64,000 bases of DNA, taken from assembly GCA_009829735.1 (NCBI GenBank), contig CM020618.1, positions 1,418,425-1,482,424 of the forward strand, read 5' to 3'. Both the position numbers and the translations under genes were made by a program. This document shows, piece after piece, positions 32,719-44,788 of the stretch. The DNA comes from Pyropia yezoensis (lineage: Eukaryota; Rhodophyta; Bangiophyceae; Bangiales; Bangiaceae). The stretch's first letter is position 1. Each line of letters starts with the position of its first letter. The notes below the pieces were generated by a model, which did not search any database, was not told the origin of the DNA, and worked only from the letters and a program-made list of their open reading frames with translations.

Positions 32719-34390
32719 AGCGATGGGCCGGGTATGGGACCGCCTACGGAGAAGTATCCCCGTAGGGTCGGGTTCTCTGCCGGCTTCAGGACGGACCGGT
32801 TTGCCTTCCTGGACGATGAGGAGGTTGAGGACGTTCAGCGGACCAAGGCCATGGTGGACCGCGGGGGAACTATCCCGGGTCCCGGCGACTTGCCGACCTT
32901 TACTTGGGACGCGGTGGCAACTCGCCCCCCTTACCTTCACGAGGCCGATCCGCACACTCATCACTTTGGTGTGCGGATGGAGAAAGACTTCCGGCGAGGT
33001 CCCTACTTGGTGACCTCGGCTCAACTTGAGTTTCCTCAACAGTCTGCTGCCAGTAAGGAGCAGTACTATCCGAAGAAGCCCGAGTGGTGGCCTCAAGTTG
33101 AGGTCCCCTACGGGTTCCCGGCGTTGCTGCCACGGTTGCTTGACCACTTCGGCTCCGTCATGTTGACGGCTGGCCCTGATCACCTGGTGTGGGCCATGTT
33201 GGCCACCCAGTGGCTCCTCGAGGTCATGTCGACCTGGGAGTTCTGTGTTCAGCGGTGGGGGATGCTCTGGCATCCCCCCTCCGGCTCATCCACGGTTTGG
33301 AACAGCTCACCCCGCAGCTAGTTGCTGAGGGGTGCTCATCAGGACAACTCACTCTACTTGAGGAGATCCTCCGGCTCCATAAGTTTATCGAGTGGAGAGC
33401 ATTGAGCACAAGTTGCGCCGCGCCCACTCGTGGGCCCAAGGACGATGGCGCACTTCGCCAGTTCGTGTGGGTCGCTCGTGAACTTCACGACGGCCGTGTG
33501 GTCCTACGAGAGGGGTTGGGCATCGGGGACTACCCGTATGCCCCGGGGGTGGATCGCCACACTGCGCCACCAACGGACAAGCCCATAGTTATGGCTGTGC
33601 CCTCATATGATGACCATATGACTCAACCTACTGCGGGGGCCCCAAGTCGGGTGGCAGTTACACCCGGGTACCGCCACCTAAGCGTGCCCCTCCGCTTCCT
33701 CCTGTTCCTTTCCAGCCTCACGGGAACATCCCGATCAGCGTGGCCGTGGAGTCATCCACCCCGGTGTCCCCCAACTTGGGGGCCACCCTCCTGACGGTAT
33801 ACCCCAAGTTGGTGTTACCGCCCACGCCTCTAACCTCAGAGATGATGATCACCACGTTGGTGCGCACCATTTCCTGGTTGGCCGCGTCGACCGCAACCCT
33901 TCAAACTTCCGAGACTCCTCAACTTGAGGAGCGCGTTCGTACTGCAGTGGCGACCGCGAGGTGCGAGTCGGTGGCGGAGTTTATGACAGCCGAGTTGGCT
34001 CGCATTGGGGCTATTATGCCCCAGCCAGCCCCACTTGGGCGTGGCAAACGTCGCGCGAGCCGGGCATACTCGCCTCCTCGCCGTCGTCGCCGACACTCGC
34101 GGCGCTCTCCTTCAGTATCGGAAGACGAGTTGTCTTACTCCGTTTCGGATTCCTCTACCCCGTCGGAGACGGAGTCTGTCCAGCGTCTGCGTCGCAAACT
34201 TGCGCGCAAGACCAGGCAGAAGAGTAGCCACGGTCGGCGCCACTTGCGCGACCGTGAAGGGCGCGACGGTTCCGACTTGGAGCTGCCGGCCCCGCCGACT
34301 GGTGGAGACCGTTATCGGCGTGGGTCTCGCCGCTCGCCTCCACGTGAGGGCGAGGGCCGTGGGGTTGGAGAGTCTAGCATGCGTGCCTAG
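32719..34390 (+). pseudogene. Antisense ORF of element B (partial, frameshifted)
   Basis: It lacks the first ~90 codons (gap). Compared with copy C it has small indels near 32751, 33270, 33394, 33421 and 33648, all in short runs. The last ~215 codons from 33740 are open and end at the same stop context as copy C. Confidence 0.8.
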
Positions 34391-34501
34391 TTGGCAGCTG
34401 CCTTTGTTGTGAGAGTGTGAGGGTTAGGGCTGTAGTTGAAAGCCACTCTGCGTACCACTTCGACTTGAAGCACTCTCTTGGCACTGTTGCTCGGCCTTCC
34501 C

Positions 34502-37500
34502 TCACGTTGAGGGAGGGCTGTTAGGGTCTATCTCATTCCGGGCACAGTACGCCCGGACCTTCTCAGCGGGAAGGTCCTCCACATACTCCCACGTATCGTC
34601 TTTGGCTTTGTAGCCAAACCAACGCACCCTCAACATGAGGCGGTCAGTGTCTTCATCCCATCCGTGGTCGATGAAATTATCGAACACGTACTCCTGCGGG
34701 CCCTGTTTGGCCGCAGGCAGTGAGGGGAGGCGCCACGCTTCCAAAGCACGCGCCCAAGCTGGGTCGCCTGCAGGCGGTGGTGCAACTTTGACCACGTCCT
34801 GTCCGTTCACTGTGCGGACCCCATCGTCACTTTCGATGGTGAAGCGCCGCCCATCAGTACGAAGGACCTGGTACGGTCCCTTCGTCTGGAATACCAGCTT
34901 ACCCCCAGTTGGGGTGTGCGAGTGTACCAGCACCCAGTCACCCTGCTCGGGACATGCTTAGCATTGCGCACCTTTTTGTCAAAGGTACGCTTGTAGCGCT
35001 TTTGTGCTTTGTCCATCTCAGCCCTGACTTTAGGGATGAGGTGCTCCAGCCTAGCAGCGAACTCCCGCCTTACTCTCAGTAGGAGTAGGCGTACTGCCAC
35101 TACCCTCCCCAGTTGGGAGCGACAGCCGCACAGCAATAGACCGCACACGACGGGGGGTCACAAAAGCGAGGGGTACTTCCCCTGTAGATGAGTGAACCTG
35201 CGAATTGTAGGCAGTAGTAAGGATAGAAATGTATTGGTCCCACGTCTTCACGTGCTCACTCACATAGTGGCGCAGCTGCCGAACAATAGTTTTGTTGAAG
35301 CGCTCCACCTGCCCATTAGTTTGTGGGTGGTAGGGGGTGGCATAGTTGCCTTAACCCCCAACATATCCAGCACTCCCTGAAACAGTACAGACGCAAATTG
35401 CGGTCCATTGTCCGATAGTGTACTATCCGGGATGCCATACGCGGCAAACCCAGTGATCTAGAAAGGCTGACACGACCGACATGGCCGTGATCTTCGCCAG
35501 TGGGATCGCTCGCGTAAGTTTCGTGAAGCGGTCACAGGTGACCAGGAGGTACTGGTTGCCCTCCTCGGTCACCGGCAGTGGTCCAAGGATGTCCATCGCC
35601 AACGCGGCGAAGGGCTCCTTGGCCGGGAACAATAGCATAGCCGTAGTAGGGCGCCGTTCCATCAGACGGTTCTGTGCACAACTTGTGCAGGCAGCCACCC
35701 AACTGTAGATGTCCACCACCATGGACGGCCAGTAGTACCTGGTCCTCAGGGTCTGGTAGAGTTTAATAGACCCCAGGTGCCGCCCGTGGGAGCGTTGTGC
35801 TCCCTCTCAAGGATACTGTCCTTGAGGGATGCGGACGACAAGTTGGTTGGTCCCCTGGAATACCCCCATCCTCATGAGGAGGCCATCGTCTCCCAGAAAG
35901 AAGCGCGTCTCAACCACTGTATCCAGTGTATCCCTCTGCGACTTGCAGAAGGGGTTCTCGGCCTGGGCCTGCACCCACCTCGTCCAGGGACAGGGGCAAG
36001 TACTTCTTGTTCCCTGGCGCCTCGGGGTTCAACGCCTGACCCGAGCGCGTGACTACCCCCACGATGGGGATGTCCTCATCGACTGAATGATTGTCCAGCC
36101 CCTCGGTAGGTACCCGAGAGAGGCCGTCGGCAAGGGCATGTTGCCTGCCAGGTCGGTACTCAATGTCAAAGCTGAAGGGTGCCAGTCGCACCCTCCACCG
36201 GTTGAGACGAGTGTTCGTACAGTCCGTCTTGAAGATGAACTGCAACGCGCGGTGGTCACAGCGGATGAGGAACTTCTCACCCTCTAGGTAGTGACGAAGT
36301 GACGTCACCGCCCACACCACTGCGAGTCCTTCCAACTCGGTGACTCCGTAGTTCTTCTCGGCCGAGTTCAGCCCCTTACTGAAGTATCCCACCGGCAAGT
36401 ACTCCTTGTCCGGCTGCTGCTGAAGCAACACACAACCAAGTTGGTCGTAGCTAGCGTCCACATCCAGGATGTAGTGGCCTCCCAACCTGGGAATAGCCAA
36501 GATGGGGGGCTTCAGCAGAAGGTCCCGAAGAGTCTCAAAGGATTCCTGCTCCACCCGACTTGGGGGAGGCAGGTTCTTCGGTAGCGTTGAGCTCACTAAC
36601 TCATTCAACGGCTTCGCCACCTTGGCGAAGCCCTTCGTGAAACGTCGGTACACGTTACACATCCCGAGGAAGCTCCTCATCTGGGTCTGGGTCCGGGGGT
36701 ACTGAGCCTTACGAATGGCCTCAAGTTCTTCTCGTTAACACTGAGACGCCCCGGACGGACAACATGTCCCAAGTATTACACCTCTTGAGTGAAGAGGTGG
36801 CACTTACTCGCCTTCAGTGACACACCGGCGTCAGCAAGTAGCTTGAACACCTGGCCAAGATGGCCAATGTGTTCCTCCGGACTTCGGGAGAACACAATAA
36901 TATCGTCTAGGTACACAAGACAGATCTGCCACCGTACTCCGGCCAGAATCATGTCCATAGCGCGTTGGAAAGTTGCCGGCGCGTTACACAGACCAAACGG
37001 TAGACGCTTGCACTGGTAGGTACCACAGTGACAGGTAAAGGTAGTTTTATGCCTGTCCTCCGGGGCAATGGGAATTTGCCAGTACCCCGCGTTACAGTCC
37101 AGGGTGGAGAACACGTTTGCCTCTCCCAGAGAGTCCAGACAGTCGTCCATCCTAGGTAGGGGATAACTGTCCTTCACCGTGCTCTCGTTGAGCTCACGGT
37201 AGTCGATACAAAACTGGGGGGGCCCATCAATTTTGGGGACGATAACCACCGGACTCGCCCACTCGGCGTTGCTGGCCTCGATCACATCGAGGGCCTCCAT
37301 GCGAGCAACTTGCTCCTTAACGAGGGCCCTTGAACGAGGTCCTCCCCTATACGGTTGTTGGCGTATAGGGGGTGCACCGGGCTTCAACTCGATCCGGTGT
37401 TGGGTGGCTCTCATGAGTCCCAATTGACCATCCCACAACTTGTGATATTGGTCCAAGAGGCGTTCAACTTGAACCCTCAACCTGGGGGGGACACCCTCCA

Positions 37501-40423
37501 TGTTCACATGGGGCCGAGAAGAGGCGGCCGTCTTGGCTTGATGCTTCTCCTTTCCGGACTTCGGGTCGCTACTTGCGCCCGCGTTGAGGGTGACCGCTAC
37601 TACCGGTCCCTCGTGTTGGTCGATATAGCCGAACTTGGCTCCCGACTTGAGGTACTTGGGCGTCGGGCTCAGGTTCATCACCTGGACCCTCCACGGGACT
37701 CCGGCTTTGGAGTCCATCGTTCCAAGGGCAACATGCACTTGGTGCTTGCGAGCAAGACGGGGGTTAGGGTGCACCAACCCGTTCCCCGCATAATCAGTTA
37801 CAACGTCCACGTGCGCCACCGAGTTGGGGGGCAACGTGACTTTGCGGGCTAAACGCAGGGTAGCAGTAAACCCTTCCCTCACAGAACAAACAGGCTTCGA
37901 CTGTGAGACTGTCACAGGAGCCACAGACTTTCCCTTACCAAGGATGGGGATAGTCTCCCCATTCATCAACTTGACCCAGTACTCGGGGCCACAAATCAAA
38001 GGCACTTGTGTTACGACATAAGAGGTACCCAGAAGCAGTGGTACCGATATATTCTCAACTACACCATAGGTCACGTCGACCTCATGGGTCCCCAACCTAG
38101 TTGGTAGGGTCACGGCACCAACGATGGGAAGTACCCCACCATTGATGTCCATCATATGGTCAGCTTTGGACCTCCAGCGTTGGAGCTTCACCTCCTTTGG
38201 TAATAGCGACTTGCGTATCAAGGAGGCTCCTGACCCGGTATCAAGTACGATACGGGCACAACAGGCGCGGCCGGGGGCAAGTTGCACCCGTCCAGCCACC
38301 TGGAAGTTCTCACCCGTCAGCACCGCGATGACCCGACGTGGGTTTACGTTCTTGGGAGTCCTACCCGAGGTGGGCGGACTCCCTTAGGTCGCCGCAGTAT
38401 CCGGCACGGTTGGTTCGTCCTCCTGGCCCACTTGGCCGAGGCTGCCGTTGTGAGCTTCGGACGGCCAGCTCCAACGGTCATTCGTTTCCCGCCGACTTGG
38501 CGTCCGAATCTGAGGGCGGGGAGGAAGACGACGAGTCCGAGGACGACGTGTCCGCCTCCTCCGCCGAGGGTGTAGCGACCGCGACGACCGGTCGAGACCC
38601 ACCCTCGCGGCGTGAACGTACTTCGTTCGTAGCCGACCTCTTACTCGCATTCCTAACAAGTTGTTGGATGCGTTTACTCAACTTGGGGCAATCATATGCC
38701 CAGTGTCCATCGGAGTTGCAGTTCCAACACCGATGGTCTGTTCCGGGAGGGGTCTTCCCAACTGGGGAAGACAAAGAGATGCCCTGGGAAGTTCCCACGG
38801 CAGCTACCACCCTCTCCTTGCGGATTCGGCGTGCCTCTCTCAACTCTCTGGCCTGGCGCGCGTCCGCACGTTCCTTGGCCAACTCGGCCTGGCGCTCCTG
38901 GCGTTGTTCCTCTCGCAACTTGCGGTAGGCCTCACCTCTGCGATAGGCGAACCTGGCCAACTCGGCCAGGGTCGCCCGGGCAGTGTTATGCTCCCGGGTC
39001 TCCATCCGGACTGACCAATGGAGTCCCTCCACAAACCGACTCTTCACCACAGCTTGTGGATGAAGAAACCCACAAAGATTGTTGAGCTTACGGACTCGCT
39101 CCGCAAAGGACAACTCGTCCTCCGCCTCTTCCTGATGGGCTTGCGTAATCTCCTCGACTTGAGAAGCCAACGCTGCCTCATCAACCATGGCTCTCAACAA
39201 CCAGTTGACGAGCTCCAAATAGGACGTCACCTCCCCAGCGCCTCCACTTGAGGAGCTGGGCATGACGGACATAAGTTCTGTCCGTAGGTCGCCCTTCGTA
39301 AACTCCTGTAGCATGTAAAAAGCCATGCCTTCACTTATGGCATTGTCGTCACAGGCTTTAGTGAAACGACGTAGGAACTCAAAGACACGGAGGGGGGGAG
39401 TTCCATCCCACTCCGCTTTGTGCCCAAAAGAATGAAGTGCATTCTTCTTGGCACGGCCCATGGCTCGGGCCTGGTCAGGACCATACGCCACCGACTTGTT
39501 GTGGAGGGCGCAGGTCTCACAGTCAAAGATCCGCTGGTAGACCGGGTTGGCTACCTGGATCTTGGGCGGCACCTCACGTTGAGGGAACAGCCGCTGTGGC
39601 ACTGGGGTAAGTTCACCCTCAGTGCCTGTAGTCCGGCGCGGCGCGCTTGGTGTAGCCGCCGGCGTTTCCGGGGGGAACTCCCCCATGAAGGGCGTACGCC
39701 CCACCGAGTATGGTGTGGCTCCCTCGTTGGGAGTCACAGGTGTCGCCCCCAGTTCGGGGCGACCCGAGATAGGCGTGAGGAGGGATTCCCCCTGTGCCTG
39801 CGGGCTCGAAAGCCCCAATCCGGTCTGGACATTAAGGCCATCTGGCAAACTCGCCACAATCTGATTTAGAATAGTATTCGTCATCGTGACCACCAGGTCC
39901 GGCAAAGTCTGCCGCAACACATTGGTCGCCTCCCGACGGACAGTTTCCGCGAGGAGTGGATTGACGACTCCAGTTGAGTCTCGGTCCGCCTCCGGGAGTC
40001 CACCTGAGGGGTAGCCACGTTCCTCAGGGGTCTCAACCGGGGGCATGGGCGCGAGCCCATCGCCGACCAACGGAGGTCCGCCGTCCTCCGAAAGCCTAGT
40101 TGGCGACGGCTCCAAGCCAAAGTTGGCTCCAACCCGAGTGGAACCCGCAGGGACAGTCCTCACCCCTTGGGACGTTCCCGTTGAGTATACCACACGGTGG
40201 CCAGACTTCGGCCCACCCACATCAGAAGTGTCACCCGAGTGAACTCCCGACTGAGTCGGGGTGGCCTGTTGCCCGCCCGCACTTCCAGTCCTGCAGGCTT
40301 GAGGGACCTCTAGTCCCTCTGCGACCCCAGGTAAACCCACCTGTGTCTCACCAGTATTCAAAGGCACTGAAGTACGTGCGTCACCCGTGTACACCCGGAC
40401 GACGGGGGGTCCGAGCTAGCCAT
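34502..40423 (-). pseudogene. gag-pol of element B: gag, protease, RT, RNase H, integrase, chromodomain (frame breaks)
   Basis: Gag (ATG 40423) is broken by one missing base near 40397, then open to ~38478 with a CCHC knuckle (CWNCNSDGHWAYDC, 38688-38729). The protease DTG codons lie at 38235-38243. The protease-RT frame is open from 38323 to a TAA at 36776-36778 and includes the RT signature YLDDI (36902-36913). The RNase H part is open at 35910-36680 with the DASYDQLGCVL motif. Integrase has an HHCC finger (EHN...GGH, CTSC) and the catalytic segments MDILGP, SDNGPQFAS and QVERFNK. The C-terminus is a chromodomain (LRVRWFGYKAKDDTWEYVE). Together these define a chromovirus. As written it cannot make a full polyprotein. 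Confidence 0.9.
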
Positions 40424-40524
40424 GTTGGCTGACGATCCGTGTGACACGGTCCAAGTCCACCGTTCCTCTGAGACAGAGGGCCCCCTACACCCGGGTGCAC
40501 CCGGAGGTAAAGTTTACCTCTGTC

Positions 40525-40540
40525 CCCTGCTGCTCCACCA
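40525..40540 (-). promoter_or_regulatory. Primer-binding site of element B
   Basis: TGGTGGAGCAGCAGGG on minus, two bases from the 5' LTR, identical to element A. Confidence 0.75.
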
Positions 40541-40542
40541 AA

Positions 40543-41011
40543 TGTGGCAAAAACCACATGCACACACGGCACCCAAGTTGGGGCGGTGTGCAAGGGCTGC
40601 CTCCCGTGTCGGGGGAACCGGAAGAAGTGCAAGTCGCACACACTCTGTCCCTGTTGTGGGGCAAACCCCCCACGGACAAACAAGAGGATGGTGTGTGGTC
40701 CAACAGTTTCTTGGTCGGGACGGGGACGCAGGGCCAAGCCCCGCTGTCCCTCCCCTTATCCCCCCAGGGTCCACTCAGAATCTCGCCACTCAGAATCTCC
40801 CACCCCAGCACCTGCCCACCGGGCCACACGAAAATTCAAGACGATAAATGCAGAAAACCTTCAAATCCAAGTTGGATTTACTACTAAGCTAACTATCCCA
40901 AACTTAGGGAATATGGACCCAAAAGCAGGGGGAGGAACGGATCAGGCTAGTGGCCTGCCGCCCCTTGCATGGCACGTGTTGCCCCCCTACCTGGGGGTCA
41001 ATACTGCCACA
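40543..41011 (-). repeat. LTR (5' LTR of element B)
   Basis: 469 bp with perfect TGTGGCA...TGCCACA ends. Confidence 0.92.
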
Positions 41012-43799
41012 AGGCGCTCTCCTACGCCCTGACGCAGGTGATGGCCGTCACGGCAGCTGCGTGCGACCGGTATCTTCCGGCGAGCAACAACACGGCACGA
41101 TGGGAGCCCGTAGCCACCATCGTGGCCACTCACGCCGGGCGCTGTGTGGACGCGGCGTGTCGCAAGCTGGCGCCAAGGCGGCCAAGGACGCGCTGGCCAC
41201 CTCCCCCGCTGCCACGGCTGCTCCAGCGGGCGGCTCTGCCTGGGAAACGGAGCGGCGGCTGACACAGTGGGCGGCCGCGCGCTTCCGGACGGTTACCGCG
41301 GACAAGACAACGCCGGGCCGGCGGGGCCTCGACGGCGTCCCCCAGCACCTGGTCCAGACGCTGGCCCAACGGGTGGCCGTCATGCGGGCGGCCATGCCAC
41401 CCTCTGTGGCGGGCCTCTTTGCAGCAACGCCTGTGAAGAAGCGCCGCTGGTGGGCGTACGTGCCGTATCTCCTCCACGTCCTGAATGTGGGTGTGGAGAG
41501 CCCGGACGCCCTCATCCCTGGCGCCCGAGCGGTGCTCCACGGTCACGGCACGCTGGTGCCGGACAAGATGCTCGCCCTGTTGCGGGCAGTTTCGGTCGCT
41601 ACTGGCGTGGGGGTGCGTGGCCACCCCAGTCTTCGGGCATGGCCAGAGCTGCGAACGGGCGGTGCAGCGGTGCTGGCCGCCATGGCTGGTGTCGGTGGCC
41701 GCGCAAACCGGGCCGCCTCCCAGCTGTCTACCAACGGCGTGGCGGTGACGTTTTTTCTGTCTCGACCCGACACGGCCGCAGAGGCCGAGGCGCGGGCGGT
41801 GGCCTGGGCCAAGAAGCTGAACGGCGGTGGACGTGCACGGGACCGCAGCGGCAAAGGCTTTGCGTCCCGAGTGGGGGTACTGACGCAGCTCGAGCGGGCT
41901 GGCCTGCCGTTGGCGCGCGTCCGGTGGCTCCAGATGGTCGGCGGAGACCCGGGACGGTCTGCCGAACTGTCGGCAGCACCGAATGAGCGCGTGGCGACGG
42001 CAGACCTCCCCGCCCGCCCCGCTGAAGACGCGATGCGCGCCTCGTGGTCCCGCCACATGGACTTGGACGCACTCAACCGGGCGGCCGTGGCGCTCCTGCG
42101 TAGGGGGGGCGTCCAAGACGGAGGGGCGGCAGCCGCAACCGTGCCCGAGGGCCACCCACCCAGGGGGTCTCGGAAGCGGGCGGCGGCGGGCGCCCCGGCT
42201 GCAGGGGCGGGGACAGGGGGGGGCCGCTCCAAGCGACAAGCGCGGCGGTTGTCACCCGAGGGGAGCGTCGATGATGCGGCGGCGGTGGCTCCGGCGGCGG
42301 CGGGTGCGACGACACCCCCCGAGGCAAAGACCTACCAGACGGCGAGCCCCGGCGGTGGCCACGGGCGCGTGCGGCGTGGGCCGCAGGCGTCCATCCGACG
42401 GGCCCGCCGCACCCAGCTCGCCACTTCAGTGCGGCGTGTGCTGCGTCGCACGCGCCTGTCCCGGCGGACTGTGCCCCTTCACGAGGCGGAAAAGGTGGCA
42501 CCGTGGCTGGTGGACCCCACTGCCGCGGCGGGCAACAGTGACAGCAGCACCATCCCAGACGCGCTGCTGCAGGACCGGTTGGACGCGCTGCCCCGGCGCA
42601 AGGGGTGTCGTCGACTGGCACCCGTCCCCGGCCTTCGCTACAGCCTGAGTGCCGCCCACTTTCGCGAGGCCAGCGGCGGTAACTTTTTGGCCCGTGCGTG
42701 AAAGCAGTGGCGGGCATGCAGCGATACTGAAGCTGGACAGGTGGCGGCGGCGGTGGCGGGACTGGTAGCGGCGGCGGGTGACGTAGGCGGCGTCGCTGGC
42801 CACCTACCGCCCGTCGACTTGGCAGCAGCACACGACACAATGCGTACCGGCGACGACGGGAAATACCTGCAAGCAACGCTCGAGTTGGCCGCCCGTCGCG
42901 ACACGGCCGCGTACGGCGAGCGATTTAGCGCGCAAGCCACGCGACACCTGCGGGCGGCGCTTGTGCGCATGGCCATCCAACTCGGCCACTTTGCTGCCTC
43001 GGTTGCGCGGGACCTGACCAGCGGCCTCCTTCGCCAGGTCCGCGGCGGCGGCGCGGTCGTCGTGGCCATGGGCACCGCGCGCGTGCGCGGGGGGGACGCC
43101 TGGCTCCGCCGCCACCTCCGACGGCTGTGCTGGTTTGTCGACCTGGACGAGTTCAACACGAGCCAGGCGTGCTCTGAGTGTCACGACAAGATGGTGCTCA
43201 TCTACTCGACGGCCAACTCCCCCCCCAAGATTCCAAGAGAGCTGTATGGGCCGCCGGCCGGCCCTCTGCCGTCGACACGGCGTGTGCGGATGGTGGCCGG
43301 TTCGCGTCGGGGGCGGCCAAAGCGGGCCCTCCCCTCTGCGACCCACGTGACGGGCCGAGGACCGGACCCCGACGCCTACCGGGCGGCCGTCCGAGCCACT
43401 GCCCGTGCTGAAGCTGTGGCGCGGCGCGCGGCCGCGCTGGCCCCCTGTGCCGTCGAGGACCGCGCCGTCCATGCCGACCCGAGGAGGCTGAGCGAGTGGG
43501 CGGCCAAGGGCTGCTACAAGTGCTCTCTCGCGGCCCCACAAGGCCCCGGTCACCCAGCGCCACACCCGCCCGCGATTCGCAATCGCGACGACGTTGCGGC
43601 CCGCAACATGGCGTGGGTGGCCGCTCGTCGTCTAACGGGTACCATCGTGTGGCCTTTCAAGCGCCCGTTTGGTATGAGGTGGGCCTGGACGACCAAGCGT
43701 CCTCCAAGTGGTGTTCCCGTCCCGCCTGTACGTCGCACCCGTGCGACTACGCGGGTCGATGTGTGGCCCGTACTGGCTGCAGTGGACACTGTCGTCGAC

Positions 43800-43946
43800 G
43801 GTGGTGGCGGTGGCGGTGGCGGCGGTGGCGGCGGTGGCGGTGGTGGCGGTGGTGGTGGCGGTTGTGGCGGTGGCGGTGGCGGCGGTGGCGGCGGCGGCGG
43901 TGGCGGTGGCGGTGGCTGCGGCGGTGGCGGCGGCGGTGGCGGTAGG
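43800..43946 (+). repeat. GGC/GGT triplet repeat after the Fanzor core
   Basis: About 150 bp of ggcggt-type triplets coding poly-Gly in the Fanzor frame. A shorter version occurs in every satellite unit at 50890-64000, right before the shared segment. Confidence 0.85.
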
Positions 43947-43947
43947 G

Positions 43948-44108
43948 GGGTTGTCGACGGCGACGCGACGGCGGCGTCCTGTACGACGCGACGCGGTGCT
44001 CCGGGTGGGGAACGGGTGGTGGCGGCCGGCAGTGCCATGGACGGGGTACGTCGGGCGGAGACGGGGGCGACAGACGCGCCCCGTGGTCTGGTGGACACTG
44101 CAAAACGC
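43948..44108 (+). repeat. Segment shared between the Fanzor 3' region and the satellite units
   Basis: From ttgtcgacggc to ggacactgcaaaacgc this ~160-bp segment matches 52065-52222 and its counterparts in all following units at roughly 85-90% by eye. Similarity stops sharply at the right end. The satellite version has stop codons in the Fanzor frame, so what is conserved is the DNA or an RNA. Confidence 0.8.
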
Positions 44109-44174
44109 AAAGACAGCGCACATCTTGCCCGTGACCCTCACCTACCACGGGGTGCGTCACCCGCCCCCTTTTTC

Positions 44175-44205
44175 GCCGACGAGCCAATTATGGGTAATTG
44201 TCGGC
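44175..44205 (+). other. Hairpin downstream of the Fanzor gene
   Basis: gccgac (44175-44180) pairs with gtcggc (44200-44205) and inside it aatta/taatt pair around tggg. It could be part of a transposon right end or guide-RNA scaffold; chance is not excluded. Confidence 0.35.
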
Positions 44206-44788
44206 CGTTCACTAGCAGGTTAGACGCCGGCTTTTCCCGGGGACCTTTCCCAGGATGAGTCGGATGTTTCCCGGAGGGGTCGATAGTTGAGCGTAGTGTC
44301 ACGATGTCATTTTTTTGGACAAGACCAACTCTGAAACCATCTTCATGGAACGCACTGTATCGGATACGGTCGCATCCAACTCGTTGGGCACCCTGGCCTG
44401 ACACGGGCTTCGTTGTCCAATGGCGCCTGCTCCCCCCCGCACGGCGCGCTGGAGGCTCAGGTGCCATGCTCATACGAGAATCCACGCTCAGCCGGCAAAC
44501 AGCATCTGACCTGTCAACGTGGGGACCTGGAGACGTGCAGTCGACCGATCTTAAAAAAAAAAACTTTATGTAGGGCGTCCCCACCAACGTGACTATCCGA
44601 CGATGGATGGAACGTCAGTTATACACGATGACGCCGCTCTCTCCACCGCCTCCTACATGGCGTGCAGCAAACACTCAATTGTTTTAATAATCTAAGATAG
44701 CACGGGAAGCTCTAATCAACATTCAAAAGCGTCCCTAATCAAAGCGGAAATCTCGTATGTGCACGGCACCCGAGACATGGTGGACGCC
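44206..44788. other. Non-coding interval before element C
   Basis: Lower G+C than the Fanzor gene, with A and T runs near 44550-44700. No recognised gene. It may contain the right end of the Fanzor-carrying element. Confidence 0.4.

Larger units (their letters stand above)
32719..41011 (-). mobile_element. Chromodomain Ty3/Gypsy element, copy B (3' LTR end lost in gap)
   Basis: Same family as A and almost identical to C. The 5' LTR (40543-41011), primer-binding site, full gag-pol and most of the antisense ORF are present. The right end abuts the Fanzor-like coding sequence directly at 41012, so this copy interrupts that gene. Confidence 0.9.
41012..44258 (+). pseudogene. Fanzor (eukaryotic TnpB-like) RNA-guided nuclease, N-terminus cut by element B, one in-frame TGA
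   Basis: Coding similarity starts at the LTR border (KALSYALTQVMAVTAAACDR) and shifts frame near 41165 (one base missing); the frame is then open to a TGA at 42699 and, without a frame change, to 44258. The C-terminal half has the TnpB/Fanzor layout: a RuvC-I-like aspartate in WLVDPT (42513), the YSLSAAHFREASGG segment, a segment VVVAMGTARV, the hallmark VDLDEFNTSQACSEC (43140-43181; Glu at 43149), zinc-finger pairs C-x2-C (43170/43179) and C-x2-C (43512/43521), and RuvC-III NRDDVAARNM (43581-43610; Asp at 43587). About 110 residues separate the two zinc pairs, longer than usual. Recognisable similarity ends near 43680; a Gly-coding triplet repeat follows. Fanzors are RNA-guided DNA endonucleases carried by eukaryotic transposons. 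This copy is interrupted, so probably not active. Confidence 0.75.

Noticed and set aside
43496-43945. Alternative Cys-containing frame over the Fanzor 3' end
   Set aside because: It overlaps the zinc-finger/RuvC-III frame and dissolves into the triplet repeat; treated as a shadow.
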